A DNA stretch of 37,755 nucleotides from a virus, in the IMG/VR virus record IMGVR_UViG_3300042938_000135, positions 1-37,755 of that record, one strand, 5' to 3'. Of this stretch, positions 7,381 through 15,655 are shown in pieces; position 1 is the first letter of the stretch; each line of letters opens with the position of its first letter. A program made the position numbers and the translations under genes. A model generated the notes under the pieces. The model was not told the DNA's origin. It made no database searches and saw only the letters and a list, made by a program, of their open reading frames with translations.

Positions 7381-9119
7381 TGACAACTGGTATTAAGAAG
7401 CAATGTCCTAAGTGTGCTTCTGTTGGCAATGACAACAAGTGTAATAACTTTGTTGAGTATGATGATCATTGGTATTGCTTTGCATGTAAACACTACGAGA
7501 AAAAAGGAGGTCATACTGTGACCGAAAGAACTGAAGAGATTAAAGATGCTGGCGTACTGAAACCATCTAAGGGTACTATCATTGGATTACAACACCGTAA
7601 CATTGATCAGAAGACTTGCCGTTTGTATGGCTATGAGTCTGCTATCATCAACGGTAAAGAAGTAGAGATTGCTAATTACTATAACGGTACTGAACTTGTT
7701 GCTCAACATCTCCGAGGTCCTGATAAACAGTTCTTCTGGAAGGGTGATACAAAGAAGCTTGAGTTGTATGGTCAACACTTGTGGCGTACAGGTGGTGGTA
7801 AGCGTGTCATCATTACTGAGGGTGAGATTGATTGCATGACTGTGAACCAACTATTAGGTGGCACATGGGCAGTAGTTAGCTTGCCTAATGGTGCATCATC
7901 CGCTGTCAAATCTATCAAAGAGAACCTTGAGTTTGTTTGCTCATACCAAGAAGTTGTACTGTGCTTTGATAACGATACCCCAGGTCGTGATGCTGCTAAG
8001 GCTGTTGCTGATATCCTACCTCCTGGAAAATGTAAGATCGCTAAGCTTCCATACAAGGATGCTAATGAATGTCTTATGAATGCACAGGGCAAGGCTGTTG
8101 TCTCCGCTATATGGGAAGCACAACAGTATTCACCTGACGAGATTTTACATATCTCATCTATTGTCCGTGACTCAACTGATATCTCTAACACTAAGGTATA
8201 CCCATTCCCATTTGATACGCTATCAGAATACTTGATCGGTCAGCGTGGTGGTGAGATTACCTTGTGGGCTTCTGGTACTGGCTCTGGCAAGTCTACGATC
8301 CTCCGTGAGTTGATCTTGAATCATCTTGAGGAAGGAAGATCAGTCGGTGCGATCATGCTTGAGGAGTCACCACAGGAGACTATGGATGACATGATCAGTC
8401 TGATCTTGAACAAGCCTGTCCGTGCTATCATGGCTGGCAAGATGATGAACGATCTTCGTACTAAATTAGGTAAGCCTAGAATTAATATGGATTTTGTAAA
8501 TGACTTTACCAACGAAGAGTATGCACAAGCTAGACAAAAGTTAGCTGAGACTTCCTTATATGTGTACGACCATCTTGGTAATAACGCAATGAGTAATCTC
8601 TTAGCACGAATGGAATTCATGGCTGTGTCATTAAAGGTAGATGTGATTGTACTTGATCACATTACTGCTGCCGCTGCTGGCTTGCTTGGTATCACCAACA
8701 AGGATGTGGATGGTGGTAACTCAGAGCGTATCATCATTGATACACTTATGAAAGAACTACGAGCCATCTCTGTTCGCACTGGTGTGCATGTTGATATCGT
8801 ATCACAACTTAAGAAGACTGACAAAGCCTTTGAAGAGGGTGATCGTATCACGCTGCAAGATCTTAGAGGATCTGGTGCGTTATCTTCAGTACCTAATACT
8901 GTTGTTGCTCTTGAACGAGACCGACAGAACTCAGATGATACTGTTGCCAATACAACAATCATCCGTGTACTCAAGAATAGATTGACTGGTCGTGCTGGTA
9001 TTGCTACTGCACTATACTATGATCGTAAGAATGGTAGACTCAAGGAGATTGGGTTTGCTATGGATGATGGTGGTTCTGTAGTCTTTAACAATGAGGATAC
9101 AAATGCACAAGAAGTTTAA
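7380..9119 (+). CDS. Bifunctional DNA primase-helicase (T7 gp4-like)
   Basis: The product is 579 residues from ATG 7380, which has GGAGA upstream and overlaps the thyX stop. A start at 7353 lies inside thyX and lacks a site. A zinc ribbon has Cys9, Cys12, Cys33 and Cys36. The TOPRIM primase core follows, with TEGE (Glu147) and FDND (Asp197, Asp199). The DnaB-type helicase domain has Walker A GTGSGKST (299-306), Walker B VIVLDH, then VSQLKK and LRGSGALSS. The length is near that of T7 gp4 (566). It should unwind the fork and prime the lagging strand for the DNA polymerase encoded two genes later. All main catalytic motifs are intact. Confidence 0.97.
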   Translation: MTTGIKKQCPKCASVGNDNKCNNFVEYDDHWYCFACKHYEKKGGHTVTERTEEIKDAGVLKPSKGTIIGLQHRNIDQKTCRLYGYESAIINGKEVEIANYYNGTELVAQHLRGPDKQFFWKGDTKKLELYGQHLWRTGGGKRVIITEGEIDCMTVNQLLGGTWAVVSLPNGASSAVKSIKENLEFVCSYQEVVLCFDNDTPGRDAAKAVADILPPGKCKIAKLPYKDANECLMNAQGKAVVSAIWEAQQYSPDEILHISSIVRDSTDISNTKVYPFPFDTLSEYLIGQRGGEITLWASGTGSGKSTILRELILNHLEEGRSVGAIMLEESPQETMDDMISLILNKPVRAIMAGKMMNDLRTKLGKPRINMDFVNDFTNEEYAQARQKLAETSLYVYDHLGNNAMSNLLARMEFMAVSLKVDVIVLDHITAAAAGLLGITNKDVDGGNSERIIIDTLMKELRAISVRTGVHVDIVSQLKKTDKAFEEGDRITLQDLRGSGALSSVPNTVVALERDRQNSDDTVANTTIIRVLKNRLTGRAGIATALYYDRKNGRLKEIGFAMDDGGSVVFNNEDTNAQEV

Positions 9120-9300
9120 TCATATTGTTACACTAACTTTTAATATCTTAACTAACTCAGAAGATCTTGAGGGTATGACTAGGATGGAATTGGTTAATGC
9201 TTTGAATAGAGTATACGATCCCAAGTGGATACTTGAAGACGGTGGTAAAAAGTTTATTGAGAAGTTAGCTATACAAGAAACAATTGAAATTAATAAATAG
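9103..9300 (+). CDS. Hypothetical protein, 65 residues
   Basis: ATG 9103 has GAGG seven bases upstream and overlaps the helicase 3' end by 17 bases. ATG 9091 in the same frame is less well placed. The protein is helical: a hydrophobic start (FNHIVTLTFNIL) is followed by a segment containing MTRMELVNALNRVYD and a charged C-terminus. It sits between helicase and DNA polymerase genes and so is likely co-expressed with the replisome. No family is recognised. Confidence 0.6.
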   Translation: MHKKFNHIVTLTFNILTNSEDLEGMTRMELVNALNRVYDPKWILEDGGKKFIEKLAIQETIEINK

Positions 9301-9308
9301 GAGTCTAT

Positions 9309-11018
9309 ATGAAACTTGTTCTAGATGTTGAGTGCGATTCACTCAGTGAGATTTCTATTAGTGGTGATAAAATTATTAGAGAAGCCAAGACTATTTGGTG
9401 TGCTGTTGCGTATGATATTGATACAGAGAAAGTATATAGGTTTACTTCAGAGAATATGCATGAGTTACCTGATCTAATGGACAAGGCTGACCTGCTGATA
9501 GGACACAACATCTTATTTGATCTTGCTATTATTGATAGACTACTTCGCAAAACTAAGTGTCCTAACTATCGAGACAGCTTGATCATCAGTAGGCTAATGC
9601 ATCCTGATGTGAACGAGCATCCTCTTGGTGGCAACAGCTTGGAGATGTGGGGCAAGTTCCTTAAGAATCCTAAGATTGAATACAAGGGTGGGTGGGATCA
9701 TTACTCACAAGAGATGCTCACTTACTGTGAACAAGATGTCATGCTTAGTGCTGCTGTTTACAAGTATCAACTAGCGTGGTGTGCTGCACATGAGAACATC
9801 TTACCACCTGCTGTCATTAAACTAGAACACTTGGTATCAAAGATACTTGCTGAGCAAACTGATAATGGATTTAACTATGACTATCACAATGGAGATATTT
9901 TATATGGCACATTGCTATTACAAAAAGTTAGTATTGAAGATGAGATGCGTGTTGTGTTCCCTGATATCGTGCATGAGCGGGTGTCAGAAAAGACGGGCAA
10001 ACCACTAAAGACTAAGGTCGAGATCTTTAACCCAGGATCACGCACACAGATTGCTAGTAGACTAAAAGATAAATATAATTGGACACCACCCACAACCGAT
10101 AAGGGTAACCCAAAGGTTGATGAGGCTGTGCTTGCTGATCTAAACTATCCCGAAGCAAAGAAGTTAGTAGAGTATTTCAACTACATAAAACTTATGGGCA
10201 TGGTTCTTGATTGGAATACAAGAGCCAACCTAACTAGGGATGGGCATATACATGGATCAGTGAACGCACAAGGTGCGGCGACTGGTAGATGTACACACTC
10301 CCAACCTAACATGGCACAGGTAAGCAAGGATAAAGAAGCAAGAAAGTTATGGATACCTGATACTAATTGTGTGCTTGTTGGTGCTGATCTCAAGGGATTG
10401 GAACTAAGAATGCTTGCACACTTCATGGCTAAGTATGATGGTGGTAAGTATGGTGATAAGATCCTAACGGATGACATTCATACATACAATCAGAAGGCTG
10501 CTGGTTTACCTGATAGAGACGCAGCTAAGACATTCATCTATGCATACTGCTACGGTGCGGGTGATAAGAAGCTAGGTACAATCGTTGGTGGCACTAGTGC
10601 TGCTGGCAAAACAATACGCACGAAGTTTCAAAAAGAAATTCCTGCATTAGAAAAGGTTCATCAAGATGTTAAGTTCTCTGTTGCTAAGACTAAGGGTGTT
10701 AAGTTATTGGATGGAAGGATTGTTCCTGTACGCTCTGAACACGCCGCTCTTAATACATTGTTACAAGGATCTGGGGCAGTACTATCTAAGTTATGGATGT
10801 GCATTGCAAACAGGAACCTAAAGAAAACATATGGTACACTTGTTAAACAAGTGGCATACATTCATGATGAATTACAATTCACTTGTCCACCTGATATTGC
10901 AGACGCTGTTGGTAAGATTATTACCGAGGCTGCTACTGATGCTGGCGTAAGGTTGGGGCTAAAGATAAGGGTCGATGCGGGCTATTCCGTAGGTAAGAAC
11001 TGGAGTGAAACACATTGA
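9309..11018 (+). CDS. Family A DNA polymerase with 3'-5' exonuclease (T7 gp5-like)
   Basis: This 569-residue replicative polymerase has exonuclease motifs DVECD (Asp6, Glu8), NILFD (Asp71) and YCEQD (Tyr139, Asp143). Polymerase motif A is GADLKGLELR (Asp360), motif B is RDAAKTFIYAYCYGAG (Lys407, Tyr411), and motif C is IHDELQ (His519, Asp520). It parallels T7 gp5 closely but is about 135 residues shorter. Between roughly 213 and 238 only a short loop stands where T7 has its 76-residue thioredoxin-binding insertion, so thioredoxin is unlikely to be the processivity factor. GGAG precedes ATG 9309. Motif copy D lies inside the last 70 bases. The stop overlaps the next gene's TTG start. Confidence 0.97.
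   Translation: MKLVLDVECDSLSEISISGDKIIREAKTIWCAVAYDIDTEKVYRFTSENMHELPDLMDKADLLIGHNILFDLAIIDRLLRKTKCPNYRDSLIISRLMHPDVNEHPLGGNSLEMWGKFLKNPKIEYKGGWDHYSQEMLTYCEQDVMLSAAVYKYQLAWCAAHENILPPAVIKLEHLVSKILAEQTDNGFNYDYHNGDILYGTLLLQKVSIEDEMRVVFPDIVHERVSEKTGKPLKTKVEIFNPGSRTQIASRLKDKYNWTPPTTDKGNPKVDEAVLADLNYPEAKKLVEYFNYIKLMGMVLDWNTRANLTRDGHIHGSVNAQGAATGRCTHSQPNMAQVSKDKEARKLWIPDTNCVLVGADLKGLELRMLAHFMAKYDGGKYGDKILTDDIHTYNQKAAGLPDRDAAKTFIYAYCYGAGDKKLGTIVGGTSAAGKTIRTKFQKEIPALEKVHQDVKFSVAKTKGVKLLDGRIVPVRSEHAALNTLLQGSGAVLSKLWMCIANRNLKKTYGTLVKQVAYIHDELQFTCPPDIADAVGKIITEAATDAGVRLGLKIRVDAGYSVGKNWSETH
10952..10967 (+). promoter_or_regulatory. Copy D of the repeated motif, inside the DNA polymerase gene
   Basis: GTTGGGGCTAAAGATA matches all fixed positions of the motif. 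It encodes LGLKI near the C-terminus of the polymerase and lacks the flanking CCCC arm. It is 63 bases upstream of the gene at 11015, a plausible distance for a promoter serving the next three genes. The coding constraint means chance cannot be wholly excluded for this copy. Confidence 0.42.
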
Positions 11019-11488
11019 GAACAGATGTATATATTGCGTTCTATGATAATAGAAAAAGATGTAGTTATATTCATAAACTAGTACAACTATGCACTTGGTC
11101 TAATATAAGTCATGTTGCTTTAATATTTGATCTAGGGTTTACTAAGTTAACTCCAATGGTATTAGCTAAAGTTAAGCCAAGACTAATGACAGAAGATAGT
11201 TTGAACTCACAATCCAAATGCTTATATAAAAAATATGTTGGGTCATGTGATATGAATATAGAAAGTATTAAAAGTATATGCGATAACCACAAAGAAGTAT
11301 CCGTATTACAAGAAGTATTTTGTTTTACTATTGGTTGGATGTTTGGTTTTAAATCAAGTAGTTGTTGCACACTCGCTGTTGATTTTATGAATACAAAAAT
11401 GAATTACAATTTAAAAAATAGAAGTAACCCTAAGAAACTAATGGAGGAAATTCGCTATGATAGTAGTTATGATTGCGGGACAAGCTAG
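11015..11488 (+). CDS. Unknown protein; possible permuted NlpC/P60 (papain-like) hydrolase
   Basis: The product is 157 residues, starting at TTG 11015 with TGGAG upstream and overlapping the polymerase stop (TTGA). There is no in-frame ATG near the start. The segment WSNISHVALIFD (His33) followed much later by SSCCTLAVDF (Cys117/Cys118) resembles the His-before-Cys order of circularly permuted NlpC/P60 proteins such as the YiiX group. Those cleave amide or ester bonds, some in cell walls or lipids. There is no signal peptide or membrane segment. Because no other lysis enzyme was recognised in the window, an endolysin role is conceivable but not shown. It is Cys-rich and more AT-rich than its neighbours. 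The fold call is tentative. Confidence 0.45.
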   Translation: MRTDVYIAFYDNRKRCSYIHKLVQLCTWSNISHVALIFDLGFTKLTPMVLAKVKPRLMTEDSLNSQSKCLYKKYVGSCDMNIESIKSICDNHKEVSVLQEVFCFTIGWMFGFKSSSCCTLAVDFMNTKMNYNLKNRSNPKKLMEEIRYDSSYDCGTS

Positions 11489-12218
11489 AGTGGGTAAGAC
11501 AACGCTGTCTAATTACATAGCGGAGTATTGTGTACATAATAATCTAACTCCAAAGATTATTCCGTTTGCTCTTAGTATAAAGAAACAAGCTGCACTTGAG
11601 GGGTATACTAAAGATTCTAATCAAGAAGAGTATCGTTCATTTTGTCAGCACCTTGGTCAAGGTATGCGTGATATTAATCCAAACCACTGGGTAAACGAGT
11701 GGGAGAAATTAGTTAACGCTGTCTATGATGAAGAGGTTAGGTTATTAAACGAACAACCTGAGTTTTATAAAGAGCGTGTTGTTCTTGTAGATGATTGTAG
11801 ATATCTAAATGAATTAGAGATTGGTAAGAAGTACAAAGCTATTGATATATTTATCTCAGCTGGTACTAGAAAATTAGAGGAGCATAACGCTGAGTGGCGC
11901 AAGCACCGTAGTGAAGAGCTTGCTTATTCAATTGATAGACAAAGATCTAAAGTAATTGATAATTTTTATTATCATATTTATAATGAAAATAATCAAGAAG
12001 ACTTTAAGAAGTTCTGTACTAGACAGATACCTACATGGTTAGGTCTTGTTGCTGATGATAACAAAGCTAACTGTAACTGTGAGTTATGTAGGGCTGACAG
12101 GGAGAACCGTCACCCTAATAATAATACTGTACTAGAAGAAACCCTTGATTACTTAATGGATAAACTTCCAGAAGATTGGTTTAAATTAGGAGATAAAGAT
12201 GATAAAGATACCAACTAA
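11457..12218 (+). CDS. P-loop deoxynucleoside monophosphate kinase-like protein
   Basis: This 253-residue protein has GGAGG nine bases before ATG 11457. The P-loop GQARVGKTT spans 8-16, and VVLVDDCRYLNELE resembles the DxRxxNE segment of phage dNMP kinases. These phosphorylate dNMPs toward dNTPs for DNA synthesis. The C-terminal third adds a CNCELC cluster and an acidic tail, not usual for the family and possibly a small metal-binding knuckle. The gene overlaps both neighbours (32 bases upstream, 20 downstream). With ThyX and the ribonucleotide reductase it would complete dNTP supply. Other P-loop kinase functions remain possible. Confidence 0.72.
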   Translation: MIVVMIAGQARVGKTTLSNYIAEYCVHNNLTPKIIPFALSIKKQAALEGYTKDSNQEEYRSFCQHLGQGMRDINPNHWVNEWEKLVNAVYDEEVRLLNEQPEFYKERVVLVDDCRYLNELEIGKKYKAIDIFISAGTRKLEEHNAEWRKHRSEELAYSIDRQRSKVIDNFYYHIYNENNQEDFKKFCTRQIPTWLGLVADDNKANCNCELCRADRENRHPNNNTVLEETLDYLMDKLPEDWFKLGDKDDKDTN

Positions 12219-12966
12219 AGCTGTGCTTGATGGAGACATCTTGGCATATCGTATTGCCTTTAGAGCTGATACTGATGGTGTAGATGGCATCCAAGACTGG
12301 GTACAGGATGACCTTGTTAAGTGGACACCAGCAGGAGTGACTGATGTTACTGTGGCTTTCTCATGCTCTCGCAAAGATAACTATAGACGGACTGTCCTTG
12401 AGTCTTACAAGGCTCACCGTGATGTCAGTAGACAAGCACCCGAAAGTCTACCCATTGTCACCCAATGTATTAAGGATATGCTTCCTAATCATACAGGTAT
12501 CTGTATCGAAGCTGATGATATCATGGGTGTCAAGGCATCACAGTCTGACCGAGATACTATTGCGGTTACCATAGACAAAGACTTAAGATCAGTTCCAGGA
12601 TGGCATTGGAACCCTGATAAGGAAGAGTCTCCTGTTATGTTGACTGAGCAGGAAGCTGACCGTAACTTCCATATGCAATGGCTGACTGGTGATACTACCG
12701 ATAATATTGGTGGTATCTGGAAGATGGGTGCTGTTAAAGCTAATAAGTTATTGGACTCTACTACACCAACTAACTGGACAGCTGCCGTTATGGCTGCTTA
12801 TGAGACTGTAGTTAACAAAGATAAGGAACACTATGATATTGCTTATGCCTTAAAGATGGCTAGGTGTGTCAGAATCCTTAGGGCTGGTGAGGTTAAGTTC
12901 ATTATTAAGGATGGTTTAATTGTAAATAATAAGGTTATTCTCTGGACTCCCCATTGTTGGGGCTAA
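12199..12966 (+). CDS. 5'-3' exonuclease / flap endonuclease family (T7 gp6-like role)
   Basis: The product is 255 residues with AGGAG before ATG 12199. Acidic metal-binding motifs occur in family order: DGDILAYR (11-18), EADDIMG (104-110), TIDKDLR (124-130) and LTGDTTDNIGG (162-172). A helix-hairpin-helix-like stretch follows (GAVKANKLL). In T7 the equivalent enzyme removes RNA primers and degrades host DNA. Its last codons and TAA stop are formed by the hairpin and motif of copy C, so the C-terminus (WTPHCWG) overlaps the regulatory element. Identification by motifs is strong. Confidence 0.92.
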   Translation: MIKIPTKAVLDGDILAYRIAFRADTDGVDGIQDWVQDDLVKWTPAGVTDVTVAFSCSRKDNYRRTVLESYKAHRDVSRQAPESLPIVTQCIKDMLPNHTGICIEADDIMGVKASQSDRDTIAVTIDKDLRSVPGWHWNPDKEESPVMLTEQEADRNFHMQWLTGDTTDNIGGIWKMGAVKANKLLDSTTPTNWTAAVMAAYETVVNKDKEHYDIAYALKMARCVRILRAGEVKFIIKDGLIVNNKVILWTPHCWG

Positions 12967-12973
12967 GAGATAC
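12949..12973 (+). promoter_or_regulatory. Copy C of the repeated motif with hairpin; candidate phage RNAP promoter
   Basis: CCCCA (12949-12953) pairs with TGGGG (12958-12962). The motif at 12956-12972 reads GTTGGGGCTAAGAGATA, one base longer than the consensus. The following CGTAAGAAAG matches the sequence after copy B, but the GATAC/GTATC second hairpin is missing, as if eight bases were deleted. It precedes the dUTPase-like and ribonucleotide reductase genes and overlaps the exonuclease stop. Confidence 0.55.
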
Positions 12974-12992
12974 CGTAAGAAAGAGGATGGAT

Positions 12993-13451
12993 ATGGTTAT
13001 GTTTGATAAACTATTAAAATTTATGGGTAAGAAGGATAAGGTTAAGGTAGTTACTGAGTATATTAACCCCAATATTATTAATATTGTGGCTGAACATATG
13101 CCAGAAGCAACTAATAAATGTAACACTATCTTTAATTTAAAAGCAAATTTAAGTTCGATGCTAATAATTAAAGGAGAAGAATCAGCAATTTTATCTACAA
13201 ACTTAAGTCTTAAGTTACCTAAAAACTGTTGTGCTATAATTAGTTTAAAGGTTGATGGTTTAGTTATACCATCTGGGTTTACAATAATTACCCCAGATCA
13301 TACTACCGAGATAAAGATTCCTGTTAAGAATATATCAACTCAGAAGCGTGTTACACTTTATAATCAACAAGTTATTGCTGAGTTATTAATTGTTAGTTTA
13401 TATACGCCAGAGTTTATTAGAGTTAAAAGATTGAATGAGGTTACAAAGTAA
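12993..13451 (+). CDS. dUTPase-fold-like protein, apparently without the catalytic residues
   Basis: The product is 152 residues from ATG 12993 (AGAGG six bases upstream). ATGs at 12987 and 12999 are alternatives. The C-terminal 90 residues follow the beta pattern of trimeric dUTPases. LSLKLPKNCCAIISLKVDG stands for the lPkg-RSG segment, GFTIITPDHTTEIKIPVKN for the GvID-DYxGEi-v-l-N segment, and YNQQVIAELLIV for the kGdrIAQLv segment. However, the catalytic Asp and Tyr of the DxDYxGE motif and the RSG triad are not there. It may be an inactive dUTPase relative with a structural or regulatory role. The fold is inferred by eye. It sits directly before ribonucleotide reductase, with an overlapping stop/start. 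Confidence 0.45.
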   Translation: MVMFDKLLKFMGKKDKVKVVTEYINPNIINIVAEHMPEATNKCNTIFNLKANLSSMLIIKGEESAILSTNLSLKLPKNCCAIISLKVDGLVIPSGFTIITPDHTTEIKIPVKNISTQKRVTLYNQQVIAELLIVSLYTPEFIRVKRLNEVTK

Positions 13452-15331
13452 TGGATACATTTCAAAATTTCATAGCGTTAAGTCGCTATAGTCGCTGGGT
13501 TGAAGATAAGAATAGACGAGAAACTTGGGAAGAAACTGTGGATAGATGGTGGAATTACTTTACAAGTAAGACACCATTGCTGTTAACAAGACCTGATATT
13601 AAGGATGCTATCCTTAATCTTGAGGTGTTACCAAGTATGCGTGGTCTTATGACCGCTGGTCCAGCCTTGGATAAGGATCATACTGCCCTGTATAACTGTG
13701 CCTACCTTGAGATTGACTCAGTAGATTCATTCAGCAACCTCATGTATATTCTTATGTGTGGTACTGGTGTTGGCTACTCAGTTGAACACCGCTGTGTAGA
13801 TCAATTGCCTAAAGTATCTATCATAACAAAAGACTTTAATACGGTGGTTGTAGTAGAAGATTCAAGAGAAGGTTGGGCTAATGCCTTGTATTCCATGATG
13901 ACTTCTTTATACAACGGTAAGCATTATAAGTGGGATGTAAGCAAGGTTCGCCTGTCTGGTGAGAAGCTTAAGACCTTTGGTGGTCGTGCTAGTGGACCCG
14001 CCCCCCTTGAGGACACCTTTAAATTCATAGTACAAACTATGACTAATGCTCAGGGTCGTAAGCTTACAGCACTTGAGTGCCATGACATCTGTTGCAAGAT
14101 CGCTCAGTCTGTCATCGTCGGTGGCGTACGCAGATCAGCTATGATCTCATTGTCTGATCTATCTGACCGAGAGATGGCTAAATGCAAGAGCGGGTCTTGG
14201 TGGGGATCTAGCGGTCATAGAGCCCTAGCTAATAACTCCGCTATCTACCAATCAAAACCACCAATGGGACAATTCCTTGAGGAGTGGTCAGAGTTATACA
14301 ACTCTCACTCAGGTGAGCGTGGTATCTGTAACCGTAAGGCTATGCGTGACTTGGCTGTCAAGTCTGGTCGTAGTGCAGACTATGAGTATGGTACTAATCC
14401 CTGCTCAGAAATTATCTTACGCCCTAATCAATTCTGTAATCTAAGTACGGTTGTCCTTAAAGAAACCGATAACCTTAAAGATATCCGTCGTAAGATTGAA
14501 CAAGCAACTATCATTGGTACTATACAAAGTACCTTCACAAACTTTACATACCTACCTAAGGTGTGGAAAGACAACTGTAATGAGGAACGATTGCTTGGTG
14601 TATCTATGACTGGCATCTATGACAATGCCTTGATGAGTGGTAAATCTGGTCTTGGTAAGTTACAACAAGCGTTGGACTATCTCCAAGAAGTATCCACACA
14701 AACCAACCACACATGGGCTGCTAAGTTAAACATTCCTAATAGCAAGTCTATTACATGTATCAAGCCTGAGGGTACAACCTCTTGCTTGGCAAACTCAGCC
14801 AGTGGATTGCATCCTCGATATGCTCCGTTCTATCTGCGTCGTGTACGCATTGACAAGAAAGATCCCATCTATTCCTTTATGAAGGATCAAGGTGTATCTA
14901 GTGAAGACTGTGTAATGAATCCAGATGCGACTGGTATCTTTACCTTCCCACAGAAGAGTAGCAGCGGTGCTGTTACCCAAGATAAGCTTATGGCTATGGA
15001 TCATCTTAAGTTATGGGAAACATATCAAGATCATTACTGTCACCATAAGCCATCTATTACGGTATCATATGATGACACTGATTTCTTATCAGTGGGTCAA
15101 TGGGTATACGAAAACTTTGATAAGATTTCTGGTATATCTTTCTTACCTAAGTCTGACCATGTGTATACTCAAGCACCGTTTGAAGCTGTAGATGCACGAA
15201 CATACAATTTATTTCCTAAGGTGGAAGTTGATTGGAGTTTGTTAGAGAAGTATGAACTAGTAGATTCAACTAAGAGTTCTCATGCTTTGGCGTGTACTGC
15301 TGGTGCTTGCGAGATTGTAGATCTATCTTAA
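13451..15331 (+). CDS. nrdJ: Class II (B12-dependent) ribonucleotide reductase, monomeric type
   Basis: This 626-residue enzyme makes deoxyribonucleotides using adenosylcobalamin. NPCSEI (316-321) supplies the catalytic Asn316, Cys318 and Glu320. Cys329 (QFCNLS) lies 11 residues on, and Cys83 (YNCAYL) is its redox partner, matching the layout of Lactobacillus-type RTPR. The C-terminal CTAGACEIVDLS provides the reducing Cys pair. There is no ATP cone, and the protein is about 110 residues shorter than RTPR (739). No radical-bearing small subunit gene is present, as expected for class II. ATG 13451 overlaps the previous stop. The host must supply or import cobalamin. Confidence 0.94.
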   Translation: MDTFQNFIALSRYSRWVEDKNRRETWEETVDRWWNYFTSKTPLLLTRPDIKDAILNLEVLPSMRGLMTAGPALDKDHTALYNCAYLEIDSVDSFSNLMYILMCGTGVGYSVEHRCVDQLPKVSIITKDFNTVVVVEDSREGWANALYSMMTSLYNGKHYKWDVSKVRLSGEKLKTFGGRASGPAPLEDTFKFIVQTMTNAQGRKLTALECHDICCKIAQSVIVGGVRRSAMISLSDLSDREMAKCKSGSWWGSSGHRALANNSAIYQSKPPMGQFLEEWSELYNSHSGERGICNRKAMRDLAVKSGRSADYEYGTNPCSEIILRPNQFCNLSTVVLKETDNLKDIRRKIEQATIIGTIQSTFTNFTYLPKVWKDNCNEERLLGVSMTGIYDNALMSGKSGLGKLQQALDYLQEVSTQTNHTWAAKLNIPNSKSITCIKPEGTTSCLANSASGLHPRYAPFYLRRVRIDKKDPIYSFMKDQGVSSEDCVMNPDATGIFTFPQKSSSGAVTQDKLMAMDHLKLWETYQDHYCHHKPSITVSYDDTDFLSVGQWVYENFDKISGISFLPKSDHVYTQAPFEAVDARTYNLFPKVEVDWSLLEKYELVDSTKSSHALACTAGACEIVDLS

Positions 15332-15342
15332 GGAGATATGAT

Positions 15343-15549
15343 ATGTATTCAAAAGAACAAATTGATTTGAGATTAAGGGTTGGTTCTAATCTTACTACTA
15401 AAGAATTAGTAATTATTATTAAATCAATGATGCAAACAATTAATGAATTGGAAAAAAAGTATGATGAACTATCCAAGAATAGACGAGTCGCTTCTACACC
15501 TATTAGAGAAGATGTACAAGCAACTCCCATACGACCCCAAGTTAAGTAG
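15343..15549 (+). CDS. Small coiled-coil protein, 68 residues
   Basis: TTAAGGAGATATGAT precedes ATG 15343. The ATG at 15338 is out of frame, and an in-frame start at 15292 would lie inside nrdJ. The sequence is helical and charged (QIDLRLRVGSNLTTKELVII, then MMQTINELEKKYDELSK), suggesting a coiled coil with a flexible Pro/Arg tail. It overlaps the next small gene by about 89 bases in another frame. No family is recognised. Confidence 0.58.
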   Translation: MYSKEQIDLRLRVGSNLTTKELVIIIKSMMQTINELEKKYDELSKNRRVASTPIREDVQATPIRPQVK

Positions 15550-15655
15550 TGATGATTTTACTAGGGATGCTGCCTTTGCTGCTGGTCAAGTTGATGTTGT
15601 AAATAAACTTAGAATGATTTATGAAAAGCAACAGAAAGAAAAGTTAAATGGCTAA
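15461..15655 (+). CDS. Hypothetical protein overlapping its upstream neighbour
   Basis: This frame encodes 64 residues from ATG 15461 (GGAAAAAAAGT upstream). ATG 15464 and 15443 are alternatives. The C-terminal half, SSDDFTRDAAFAAGQVDVV then NKLRMIYEKQQKE, looks like a genuine helical protein and is the pattern of small phage proteins found just before structural genes. Its stop overlaps the ATG of the next gene at 15648. The first half shares DNA with the preceding ORF, an unusually long out-of-frame overlap for this genome. The true start could be further downstream. Confidence 0.5.
   Translation: MMNYPRIDESLLHLLEKMYKQLPYDPKLSSDDFTRDAAFAAGQVDVVNKLRMIYEKQQKEKLNG

Noticed and set aside
7772-8191. 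Minus-strand ORFs, including this 139-residue frame
   Set aside because: They are shadows of strongly supported plus-strand genes, without ribosome sites or protein-like composition.
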